Below, one piece after another: positions 11,850-22,532 of a stretch of DNA of 64,000 nt. The DNA comes from Lepidodermella squamata. Its lineage: Eukaryota > Gastrotricha. The position numbers and the translations under genes are program-made. The stretch covers positions 434,001 to 498,000 of the forward strand of contig JBLDXI010000026.1 of NCBI GenBank assembly GCA_047495785.1, read 5' to 3'. Numbering within the stretch: position 1 is the first letter of the stretch; each line of letters starts with the position of its first letter. Below the pieces are notes generated by a model. The model worked only from the letters and a program-made list of their open reading frames with translations, ran no database searches and was not told the DNA's origin.

Positions 11850-13070
11850 CATATTAAATGTCTATAAACAAGCAGTCTGCAGTCATTGGCGGTGGCGCAG
11901 GCCTTGATTCCACATTCGCAGGTTGGAAAGGTGCCGTTGTAGGTGCTGATATCAACTGGCCGATGTTGGGTGCAATGGAAGTGGATTGGCAGGGTGTTGA
12001 AAAACACTTGCCCGCTGTGGCTGAGACTGGCTGAGACTGGCTTTGCCGTAGTCGATGCGGAATTAGGGAACTTTGAAGGTCGACCTGGCACTTCGAAGAC
12101 GGCTGGGCTCGTTTTTTGGTGAATAATGGCGTCGGGTGCTTCATCAATGACGCACCTGAACATTGGCTTTGCCAGGTGAAGATTTCGTTTATTGCTCAAG
12201 TCTAGCCATTCTAGTTGCTTTCGAAGAGGATCTGCGGCTGCGGAAAAAGGCGCATTCATAATTATGCGGACCGCTCGGTCTTGAAGCCTTTGAAGGCGTT
12301 CGAGGGACGTTTTACAGTGTCACAGTATTGAAGATGAGCGAATACAAGACCGTTGGCATCGCTTTGAGGCACGTGCGATTCAGTCCGTTTTTCGCAGCGA
12401 GTTGCAAAGCAAAAAGGCCCTTGCGCGCCTTACGGCAGGCGGAGTCGATCTGCTCGTGGTGACGTAGCTTGTTGTTCGCCATAGTTGATGTCAGCTGGTG
12501 AAGATGATTGACTATTGATTTTAGTTATTTGTTTTCGCCCTAAGATGTAGCTGGACATAAGGTCCAGTGAGTTTTCGTCGAATCCTGCGCTTCTTAGAGA
12601 TGAAATTATCCCGGCGGGGTTGAGCGTGCCGAAGGCTTTGCTAATATCGATGCTAATCACTGCTACAGTGAAACCCTTATCGATAGCTTGATGCCAGTCG
12701 TTAGACATTTTTGCGAGGCATGTGTCAGTTGAATGTTAGCGGCGGAATTCGAATTGAGCTGAGAAGAGGACTTCGATTCTTGCTATAATAGCAAGATTAG
12801 GAAGAACTTAGATTCGTGAAGGTATTGCTTAATTTGGATGGCTAGACAGCGTTCGAAGGTTCGGAAAAGCGGAGAAAGAATGGATATAGGCCGGTAATTG
12901 CTAATCAGTTCCTTGTCCCCGTCTTTGAAGAGCGGCTTTCCAAATATCGGGAATTCAATTTTCTGCTAACACTTTGTTGCAAATTACACAGACGTGAGGG
13001 GCTAATATCCCGGCAGATGCTTTGAGCACACATTCCGGCCCACCATCGGCGGTGTGTATAGAGATCTTCC
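11850..13070 (-). pseudogene. Decayed non-LTR retrotransposon (CR1/jockey-like reverse transcriptase)
   Basis: Reading the minus strand from right to left, successive frames give recognisable reverse-transcriptase blocks. They are 'GPECVLKASAGILAP', 'KELISNYRPISILSPLF', 'VAVISIDISKAFGTLNPAG' with 'SLDLMSSYILGRKQ', then 'IDSACRKARKGLFALQ' and finally 'SLERLQRLQDRAVRII' with 'EWLDL'. Frames shift several times and contain stops, and the catalytic YxDD block is not evident. No endonuclease half or terminal repeat was found. Confidence 0.85.
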
Positions 13071-13947
13071 AGATTCGAGAGCCAACTTCAAAGCTGGATA
13101 TTCGAAAATATTTGGAGTGAACTCACAACACTGAATATCGTTTCGTAATTGTTTCCAAAACAACAGAACTTCGGACAAAGACCCCTAATGTTCAAATCAT
13201 CCCCTCGCACATGAGGCTTAATGAATTCCTTTTTAGACGATTCCTGTTTAGACAACTCACACTGTCTATTTGTTATTTAATATGGTGCGAGAAAGGCTCC
13301 GAGCTCTTAGCGCGTATTAACGATCAATATTTTCATGTTCCATTCTCCACTCTTTTTCCGCCGTTTTTTCAATGTTAGTTGCGCAGCACACGCTTGAACG
13401 ACAAGCAGCCTTCCTTTATAAATTCTATTATCTCACCGTTTGAATCGGTGCGGGCACTTGGATGCGAAAATTGAAAGATGTTTCATCAGCATTTCGGTCG
13501 AAGCAAGGCACGTGCCACTATCAATTACTTTTTCATTTCCTCAATGAACAAGAGAGGCATATAGTGCTCATGTTCACTAGACTCTACGCCCTAACTTGAT
13601 TAAAACTGCCTCGTGCTTATAAATGTGTTTCTACTCGTCTCAAAGATAAGTTGGATCTGGCAAGCTAGTAATTTTGTATCATTATTTCTCTTTATGAATT
13701 ATTGATCACACGATCACACATGATTGACGAGATGCTAGCTATAATAACACCATAATATTGTTCGACGGTTACAGGGTTCAGGGTGTTAAGGTTCAGGGCG
13801 TTGCTAGCTTGTAGCTTTTGGTAAAAAATGTAAAGCATGGAAATTCATCATGAATTCGTGGTCGGGAATCGCAATGTCGGAATGTTGGAAATAAGAGCTA
13901 GAAGCTCCTTAATATTTAATATCAATTTTACTGACACCATTTTAGCC
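13071..13947. other. Intergenic stretch before NR-B
   Basis: No gene recognised. A CCATTTTAG immediately before the NR-B start codon resembles an acceptor site, so the mRNA might carry a 5' leader intron or a trans-spliced leader; this is speculative. Confidence 0.4.
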
Positions 13948-16078
13948 ATGGAAGCTATCGTGAGGCATGCTGCTTGTAAGGTATGATACATCAACTACTT
14001 AAAAATCCTTTTCCATACCTTTCTTTCCAGATTTGCGGGAAGCATGTCATGAAGCGAAAAAATTATTATCCAGGACAATGCTCGGCGTGTCAGGTAAAGG
14101 AAGATGACTCTTCAGAATGGAGCTTTCAACATGTAATGTCCAGAAATTCTTCACACGGCAAGCTTCGAGGCGCTATGAATTTCATTGTCTCACTCGCAGG
14201 AATAATTGCGAAATTCTTCCTGGAAAAACTCGTGGTTGTTGTACTCGCTGCCGTCTTGAAAAGTGCTTCACTTTGCGCTCAAGCCCAGGTAGAATAGCCC
14301 CAGGCGATTACCGTTAAGCAAATTCTGATTTTTTCTTCAGCTTTCAAAACGAGGAGTGAAAAGATTTTAAGAAATGAATCAGAGACTAAAGATCTTGAGA
14401 GAACTGCCAATGTTTGGTCATCAACAATACCAAGCAATCCAGAGATAATCGACCTCGGAATAGCGGAGAAGGCCACTAAAAACTCAGTTATTGGGATAAC
14501 GTTCCTCCACGGCTTTTATGCGGTATGCTCGCAGTCTTTTCCTGTTCTATAATTCAATCTTTTATTGTAACTAATATAGCTTCCGCTGCGAAGAAGGAAT
14601 ATTCCTTACGATGACGTCACAATTTTGGCATCGGAGTTTTCTAACGATCAGATCAGAATCTGCAATGATTCGGCCACAACGTTTGCCCAGTATTTGAAAG
14701 GTACTCGCCAAATTTTGCTAGCTTTGCACCAAAGGATAAGGGAAGGAGAAAAACAGAGATAAGCGCAATACAAATATAAGCTCTCCTGGATGTTTGTTGC
14801 CTGATTGCGTGTTTAACGGCTACGGGCGAGCCTCGACGCTGAGACAAACGAGGGGAAACTAATTTGCATTTTCTTATCAGATAGATTGCGATGTTCTGGA
14901 TTTACCGAATAATTTCTAAATTTTCACCTGGCTGGCTAAGTAGGCAAATCTAAAAAGCCGCCGAATCTTGGGCAATTTGCTATTCCCAAATTTGTGGGTA
15001 TCATATACACATGCATGTACCTAATATTATACAACGATGCTGCGTCGAATTACCGAGGCGCGTCATATGAGTGAGCCTCATTCCAGATTCGGCTATTTTC
15101 GGAAAATTCAGTATGATGACCCGCTACGATTGAAAAAATGTTTTACTCTTGCAGACGCCTTCGGAATTCCTGACCACGAGTGGCCTCAAAACGCCGCGGC
15201 TGGCTGGACTGAAACCGCAATCGCTTTCACGTGCCAACAAGGCGATAACAATCTGCTTTCTATAAACAAAGCCGTCTTTCCTCAATTTCTAGCCATTTTC
15301 CCCGAGTTTGAGGTAAATCTCTTCACCTCCTGATCATAACAATTTCTTTCGCATCCCTGTCCTTATGTAGTGATACAAATTCGATAATGTCATCAATTAA
15401 TGCAAGATTTAGGAAGAGCCATATCGGTAGCGTCGTTGAATAACTCGGATTTAGGCTTGTTTACATCCGTTTGAAAGTGAGAGGTGACAAGTAAAAAGTA
15501 TTTTTCACTTTTGCATCCTAATTCCCGTTGAAAACCCGCTTTTTTACTTGACACCTGTCGCCTTGAAATGGATGTAAACAAGCCTAAATCCGAGTTATTC
15601 AACGACGCTAACGATATATTCAAAAACAATCAACACTCTTCAAAAACTCGTATTTATTGAAGTGGGAATATACCGGCACACTATTTATCTCTTTTGTTTT
15701 TTGTTTGCAGCCTGTCGCTATGTGGGCGCAGGAGCTGTCGCACGTGCTAAATGGCTGGCAACCGACGATGCCCGAATTTTCCCTATTTTTGTGCTACCTT
15801 TGTTTTAGTGGTACGCGCCAAATTGCGGATTACTGCTGACAGATTATTGATTTTCTCCCACAGGATCGAAGACTCGGATTTCAGTTCGATTGTCAAATGT
15901 CTTGCAGAAATCGTTGTTCATGCAATGCGCTGCTTTGCGGAGAGGAATTGGGTGGAAGGACTACGTCGAAAGAGCCATTGCTATCATGGAGCAAGCTGCA
16001 GCGTACAGGCTAACACTTTTTGCGGAAGAAGATCGAGCAAGTTCCTGGGTACGCAACGCCAAGCTATCATTTGGATAA
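13948..16078 (+). CDS. NR-B: nuclear-receptor-like transcription factor, 338 aa
   Basis: Intact. Exons: 13948-13980, 14031-14093, 14144-14288, 14341-14522, 14580-14700, 15155-15312, 15711-15810 and 15864-16078. The short first exon (11 codons, ending A-C-K) is shared with NR-D and NR-E and places this gene in that subgroup. Finger 1 is C-K-I-C then C-S-A-C-Q; the next exon starts KFFTRQASRRYEFHC and ends in CCTRCRLEKC. The linker is short (VWSSTIPSNPEI). The ligand-binding-like part has MWAQELSHVLNGWQPTMPEF. Introns 5 (454 bp) and 6 (398 bp) are enlarged; intron 6 carries a foldback element. Expected role: DNA-binding regulator, ligand unknown. Confidence 0.87.
15421..15617. mobile_element. 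Long-armed foldback element in intron 6 of NR-B
   Basis: A 48-bp arm at 15421-15468 is repeated inverted at 15570-15617 with a single mismatch. The interior continues partly palindromic ('gtgacaagtaaaaag' against 'ttttacttgacac'). This is a 197-bp miniature inverted-repeat transposon, probably recent given the arm identity. It sits in the same intron that carries an unrelated element in NR-C. Confidence 0.88.
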
Positions 16079-16859
16079 TTCCAGAAACTTTCAAGTACGC
16101 AGTTTTTGTGACATTTTTGTAGTGAATAAAGTCTGTTAATTTATTAAATCACTTTATTAAATCACATTAGGCTAAGCTCATTTGAAATGATCCAGTCAGT
16201 CATTCACCGTTAGCAACATAGCGATACTTCAGCTTCCATAGAGCTAGCCTGAGACATGAGACGTACTAGGACGCCGGGGCTTGAATCCTCCTTAACAAAA
16301 ATCTCTGCGTCACGTGCCGGAATACGGTGGAAAAATCAGGTGAAGCTAAATAAATGAATTTTGTGGCAAAATAATTGATGATGCAGACACGGGTTTCAGC
16401 TAATGTCCTGACTCCGACCAGTCAAGTTTTCAAACTGATGTTGATGCGCCCGGAACATAAGTTCTAAATTTAGTCTCCGAAAAAAATAAGAGAAATGAAG
16501 ACCTCGTGGATTATCAGAGCAAGAAGTATCTGCCATCGTCACCGGTCATACGAATTCGTTCGCCTTCATAACAAGAACAGGAATTTAATACGCCTCGCTG
16601 ACTCAACCTTCTTGATGCTTGGGCGCACCTTTGTTCCAAATTTCTATTGTTTTGCTTTTACCTTTGGCTTGTTCACGTCAAGCAACGTCAACGCCAAACA
16701 TGCAGTCATTTTTACACGAAAATCGTCCGTTGATAATATAAAATCGCCGAAACCTTCCCTTGAAATTAGAAGTTCCACATTTTACGTAGGAACTAATTCA
16801 GGCGGAGGCCAAGTATATTATGGGCCTAGAACAGGTTTACAGATCAACTCCCTATTAGG
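16079..16859. other. Intergenic stretch after NR-B
   Basis: A 123-codon forward frame (16495-16866) is present but has no homologous pattern, signal peptide or splice partners that I can support. It runs into a receptor gene fragment, so it is left uncalled. Confidence 0.35.
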
Positions 16860-17025
16860 ATTATAATCCATCGATGCCCGAATTCGCTTTATTATTCATT
16901 TTCTGTTCCTCAGAGGTAAGAGCTTTCTTGATCAGAAAGTTCTCGAACACTCCTTTTTTCCAGGAAAAAGCGTTTGTGTGACAAAAGCCTAGCTCAACTT
17001 TCAAGACTCTCGAGACTGAAAAATC
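16860..17025 (+). pseudogene. Fragment of a lost NR-G/H-type receptor
   Basis: The end of exon 7 survives ('ccatcgatgcccgaattcgc' up to 'cctcagag' and a GTAAG donor). After a short intron comes the start of exon 8 (GGAAAAAGCG, then 'caactttcaagac'). Both match NR-G and NR-H rather than the neighbouring NR-B or NR-C. The frame is broken by stops, and nothing remains of the upstream exons. Confidence 0.8.
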
Positions 17026-17744
17026 TATCGCTCTCCTAAATGTCTCAACTGCGCGGGAGGGCAATGAAAGCCATAGTGACAACTATTTCAGTCAAATTTA
17101 AAAATGTTTGAACAACCTTGCTGAAATAACACCCGGTATCTTTGAAACTACTGCAGCTGTCCGAGACTTTTCACAGAGCAGCAATTCAACATGACTATAG
17201 AGAGGCTCTCAATATTTTAAATACGGACAAATCCAGATTTTTGCTGCTGCCGAACAATCGACTCCTTTTCCTTTCTTATTATGTGGTTCAAAGCTTGAAC
17301 ATCATGCAATAATGAAAAAATTTTCAGCTAAGTTGTTCGGTTATGATATTTGGCTTTGATTCATTACTGAAGTTTAAATAAGCAATACCGAAGAGCGACG
17401 GTAATGTTAAATCATCGTCATGAGAAAATGCGAACTTACACCTTAATTGTGAGGCGACTCTAGATAAAGAAGGCAACTCCGCCGGGACACAGGTATGAAA
17501 TTTTAAGATAACGCCACGTCAGTTCGAGTTTTACCCGTTGGGCCTTTTGGAAATACGCCTATTGTTGAAGTGCATTTTTCTTACATTTTATTGTTCTTTT
17601 CGGGGATCCTTGCGCAACATTTCTCTGATGTCATTCAAGCGGGAGTACAGTATCACTTGCTGACTTCATCTAAAAGCTATGACAGTTACTCTTGCAAAGC
17701 ACTAATATCATATGCTGGCGCTTTTTGCATTTAATCATGCGTGC
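17026..17744. other. Intergenic stretch before NR-C
   Basis: No gene or clear repeat was recognised. Confidence 0.4.
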
Positions 17745-17752
17745 TATATATA
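17745..17752 (+). promoter_or_regulatory. Candidate TATA box of NR-C
   Basis: TATATATA lies 97 bp before the NR-C start codon, which would leave a 5' leader of about 65-70 nt. The other array members do not show an equally clear TATA. Confidence 0.45.
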
Positions 17753-17848
17753 CGAGTGCAGAAAAATCAATACAGCGATGTCTTGCGAAAGCATAGCTCA
17801 GTTTTTCTCATCAAACAGTAGCTGGAATTATCATTTGAAAGCATTAAC

Positions 17849-19687
17849 ATGAATACCAGCGATGAGCAATTTGCCAAGGAAGATAATTTAGTCATCAACT
17901 GCAATGTAATGATTTTTCATGACCTTTTTGACTTCATGACCTGATTTATTACGTAGATATGCGGCAAAGTTGTCCCGCCGAGAGAGCTATATCATCCTAG
18001 GCAATGTAATGCCTGCCAGGTAAACTTATTCTTTCAACGTTTCCGTTAATAATTGCAAGCATTCACTTAGAAATTTTTCGCTCGACAACGCAAACGAAGG
18101 TTCGAATTTCAATGTATCACTGGGAAATTCAAGTGCGAGATAAATCCTGGAGCAACTCGTAGTTGCTGTACCCGTTGCCGGCTTGAAAAATGTTTCGCGT
18201 TGAGACTAAGAAGATGTAAGGCTTTTTTGATGAATTTAACAGAAAATAATCAGTAGAATTCTTTAGTTTCAAGAAGGAAAAGCGATGATCCTTCGGAAGT
18301 TACCATAAAGGAACCAAATGACGATTTTAGGTCTGAACAAGACATCTCGGTCTCGGCTCTAAATGCTTATTCATATGGCACCTGGCTTTATGCTACTAGT
18401 GTAGGATCTGGGGCTCCCGGTTTTGAAGCTAACATCAGAAATGCAACGATACCTAGCAATCCTGATTTAATCCACTTCAGTAAAGTCGAGAAAGCCACCA
18501 AAAGCTCCATTACTGCGCTCACTTTTCTGCATGATCTGCATTCGGTAATACATCTTCCTATTTCAATTCTCTCAGTCAATTGCCCTTCCTATTAAGCTCC
18601 CGCTGCGGAGACGAAACTTTCCTTATGACGATATCACCCAGCTAGCAACAGACTTTTACACCAGCCAGATTAGGATCTGGAACGAAGCAAGCACCAAATT
18701 TGCAAAATACATGAAAGGTATGAATTTTTCAAAAAATCTGATTTTCCTTTATCAAGTTAAATTTTATTCTCTTGCGCAGATGCTTTCGGAATTTCGAATC
18801 ATGAGGTGATTCAAGCTGTCGCGACGGGCTGGTCTTCAACTGTGCTAGGTTTCACGGCACAAACTGGCAGCGAAAATCCAACACCAATCAATGAAGCTCT
18901 CTTGCCGACATTTCTTGGCGTTTTTCCCGAGTTTGAGGTAAACGCAGTCAATTTGTTTCCTAGTTAGATGCTACACCAGAAAAATATCACCCTAATTTAT
19001 CTACCGAAAGCATGAATTTAGTTTCGGTATCTGAATTCATGCTTTCAGTAGATAAATAACTGTCTTTTTGTGTATGAATTAGGGTGATTTTGGGCATGAA
19101 TTCAGATAAATGTTGAAAATCCATGAATTAGGATACTCACAGGGCCCTAATTGAGGGGATTTCACGAGCTAAAATTCCGATTGTTAATCACCCATATTAG
19201 GGTGAATTTTTTCTGGTGTATGGCATAAATGTCTCATTATTATTTCCGTTTCACGGGTCGAGAAGCTAAGTCTAGTATTATAAATCCACTTCCCTATTTG
19301 CAGCCTTTCGTTAAAATGGCAAAGGAGCTATCACACGTGCTGAGTGCCTGGCAGCCAACGATGCCCGAATGCGCTTTATTCCTCTGTTACCTATTTTTCA
19401 GCGGTATGGATCAAATCCCCGGCTTTCTTTTTTGACCCATCCACTATCAATTCATTTGATACGCAGAATCCTCAATTCCGAGATTGGTTCGACTATCAAA
19501 TTTCTTGCTTAAATCGCTGTTCATGCATTACTTTGCTGTGAGAAGATGGCATCAGCAGCAGGACACAATTCACGTCGAAAGAGCCTTGGCTATCATGCAA
19601 CAAGCCACGGCTTATGGACCGACATTTCTGAAAAAGGCAGAGGCTCACCAATTTCCCTGGGTGCGGATCGTCAAGCCATCCTTATAG
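17849..19687 (+). CDS. NR-C: nuclear-receptor-like transcription factor, 380 aa
   Basis: Intact and the longest of the set. Exons: 17849-17905, 17957-18019, 18071-18215, 18267-18544, 18597-18717, 18780-18937, 19304-19403 and 19467-19687. DNA-binding domain: C-N-I-C-GKVVPPR, C-N-A-C-Q, KFFARQRKRRFEFQC and SCCTRCRLEKC. Exon 4 is extended (about 93 residues), making a long linker before NATIPSNPDL. The ligand-binding-like region has MAKELSHVLSAWQPTMPE in place of the usual WAKELSH, so the Trp of that helix is lost. Intron 6 holds a complete TA-flanked inverted-repeat element. Expected nuclear regulator; ligand unknown. Confidence 0.87.
18974..19218. mobile_element. Complete TA-flanked miniature inverted-repeat element in NR-C intron 6
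   Basis: The element begins CACCAGAAAAATATCACCCT and ends with the inverted AGGGTGAATTTTTTCTGGTG. It is flanked on both sides by TA, the usual target duplication of Tc1/mariner-type transposases. At 245 bp it has no coding capacity and would depend on a transposase elsewhere. A decayed copy lies at 2934-3160. Confidence 0.88.
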
Positions 19688-21247
19688 TCTCAAGTATTGT
19701 TGAATAGTTCGCTTTTCGGTCACATCTTGACAAATAACAATCGATTCATTTAATCGCCAAATAACATTAGGATGGTTAGCATGTTTTTTTAACGCGTTTT
19801 ACTTGAAATATTAACGCGAAGAGACAATACTTTTCTTCGTTGATGAAGTCGTCACTATAAACGAATTTGTTGCTACGCGTTATTCTTTTAAACAACATTA
19901 GAGGCAAAGAAACGACCGTAATTGAATTGTCTTTCCTAAAATGCGTTTTTTACTGAACTTTTAGGTTCAAGGTTAGAAGAGAAGAGATGAACACTTTTCC
20001 AGGCCTGATTTAGGTTCGCACTCAGAGGACTTCAAGTTATTCCAGATATCAGATATTGCCACCGACCACACCATAACTAGCTCAGCAGGAGGGTAATTCG
20101 AAATGACTCTAACAAACAAGCTCTAAATTCATGGATAAAATTAAAAAAAACAATGAAAATTGAAGTAGCTGATTATCGCAATGAAAGAATGTAATTTCAT
20201 GACCTACTCATGCCGTTCTAGTGAGTGCGATCAATAATTCTGCTCTATTTATGCCTCGTATTAGTATTGCAGCTTCTGAAATTTAATATGCTTTGACTAC
20301 TGCTCGAATTTAAAAGCAGCATCAGTCGGTAGAGGCAGAGTTGAAAAGTTATATACGACAGTTTGAGGCGGATTTGTTACTAATAACGAGCCCAGTAAAT
20401 CTCACGAAAATATGATCGATAATTTTAGAAACGCAACTTGTCTTAGTAGATGAACGCTTGCACGTGCCAAGGTTTTGCATAATTTTTTCAACGAGTTTTG
20501 CAAAACCAGCTCACACTTCAATAATCACTAATGCACTAACATTTCACTTACAATTATCAGCATTTCGAGCATAGTTCTATCAGGAGGTTGTTGTATCAAG
20601 TACAGCTTTTTCTGTACTGTCAATTCTTCGACCGTATACCTCACCTAATTTGCTATTTTGAATGCGTCTTCCAATCTGAGCCACTTTTCTCCCAATATTT
20701 ACGAAGTCGCGAGAGACTTTAAAGCTGAATACTGACGTTCTGACTGACCAAATTACCATGACTGCCGTTTTTCACCAGTATTAATGAAGTCCCTACTCCT
20801 GAGAGACTTTACTGTTTTTAGTTGTTAGGTCCTCTGCTATTTATTGAGCCTATTGATAAGTTTAGTGAATGAATTTGAAAATGTATCGTAAATAACACGC
20901 TGGCAAGTGCGAAATTTTTGACGGTGCGTGCTTCTCTACTCCAGTAGAGAAGACATTAATTTATTTCCGCGGTTCAAACCTGAGAACATTTTACAGTGGT
21001 GTCGAGTTGATTATTTTCGAGATGATAGTCGCGCAACAGAGGAAATTACTTAATTGAGTAATTAGAAAGGAAGAGTTTCCTTCAAATCTTCAGCAGCGCC
21101 CAATGGCAGCTTTTTGGAATTAGTCGAAGTCAGATGTGAAATATTTGCTTCTATATTCTGCTAGCAATTTGCTCCAAAAACCACCCTCAATAATCGCTGA
21201 TTTTTCATGAATATTATGAATAATTTTATGAAAAAGTTGAATCGATT
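19688..21247. other. Intergenic stretch between NR-C and NR-D
   Basis: No gene recognised. It contains a perfect 10-bp-stem hairpin with a 2-nt loop (CTTCTCTACT-CC-AGTAGAGAAG, 20931-20952). A smaller inverted pair (GGTTTTGCA / TGCAAAACC) lies near 20480-20520. Confidence 0.45.
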
Positions 21248-22532
21248 ATGGAAACTGACTTGAAACCAGTTTTGTGTCAGGTAAATTTTTCGAAATTTGA
21301 AATTCGAAAATTTGTATAGCTTTAAATTAAACAGATATGCAGCAAACCTGTCACCAGGCGACAGTACTATTGCCCAAAGCAATGCTCGGCGTGTCAGGTT
21401 ATAACGATTTTACGCATTTAACAATTTCGTGCTTCAAACTTGTAATTTGTAGAAATTCTTCACTCGCCAATCTCCGAGGCGTTTTGAATTCCAGTGTGTC
21501 ACTGGTAAGAATGACTGCAAAATTCCTCCAAAAACTCGCAACGCTTGCACCCGATGCCGTCTTGAAAAGTGCTTTGCTCTCAAGTCAGCAACAAAATATA
21601 GAAATGCTGACGATAACAGGAAATCATCGATACCAAGAGAGCCTGAACTGGCCGATCTCACGATGGCGGAGAGTGCGACCTTTAAATCTATTGTTGGCCT
21701 CACGTTTTTGCACGACTTACATTCGGTAATTCTTTCAACTCCCCAGCCAATTCGCAGTTGCATCTGTCCTCTCAAATTAAGTTGCCGCTGCGAACAAGGG
21801 CTGAACCTTATCAAGACGCAAACAAGTTGGCGTTAGACTTTGCCACCGATCAGTTAAGGGTCTATGGCATAGCAACTGAAAGATTCGCTCAGTACATGAA
21901 AGGTAAACATGCTCAAATTTCCGTAGTGTGATTTTTCGAACACGTTCATCTTACAGAAGCTTTTGCCATTTCAAATCGCGAGCTGGCGCAAGCGGTCGCA
22001 ACAGGGTGCTGGTCAACTGTGCTAGCTTTCACATCCCAACCCGGCGACGAAAGCCCACTGTCAATCAACAAAGCTATTATTCCTCAATGGCTGGCTATTT
22101 TTCCTGAATTCGGGGTAAAGCTGTTGTAATATTGAACGTGTTTAATGCCGCTTACGCAGCCTATCGTTTCGTGGGCGAATGAGCTATCGCACGTGTTGAG
22201 CGACTGGAAAGCGACAATGCCGGAATTAGCTTTATTCCTCTGTTACCTGTTTTTTAGTGGTAAGTTCCTTATTGATGGCCACTCATTCTGTGTCTTTATC
22301 CTGTCATTCTTACGCAGAATGTACGACCCCGGCTATGGTTCGAATATCAGATGTCTTGAAGAAATCGCTGATAATGCATCATGCCGGTTTTAGAAAAGGA
22401 TCTTCAAGTCAGGACGAGAACCATGTCGAAAGAGCCATAGCTGTCATGCAGCAAGCAGCAGCGTACAGGCCGGTATTGTTCAAAAAAGCAGAGGAGCACC
22501 CAATTTCCTGGGTTCACAACTTCGATTCGTAA
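21248..22532 (+). CDS. NR-D: nuclear-receptor-like transcription factor, 320 aa, one intron lost
   Basis: Intact and the shortest of the set. Exons: 21248-21280, 21335-21397, 21453-21725 (exons 3 and 4 fused), 21782-21902, 21957-22114, 22160-22259 and 22318-22532. Where every paralogue has a phase-1 intron after LEKC.., this gene reads straight through (KSATKYRNADDNRKSSIP) with a very short linker. Finger 1 is C-Q-I-C / C-S-A-C-Q. Finger 2 ends NACTRCRLEKC, one residue shorter than in most paralogues, which restores the usual C-x9-C spacing. The ligand-binding-like region has SWANELSHVLSDW. Exon 6 ends PEFG where paralogues have PEFE. Confidence 0.85.

Noticed and set aside
16495-16866. 123-codon open frame on the + strand
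   Set aside because: No signal peptide, domain or splice partners; it runs into a receptor gene fragment, so it is most likely a chance frame.
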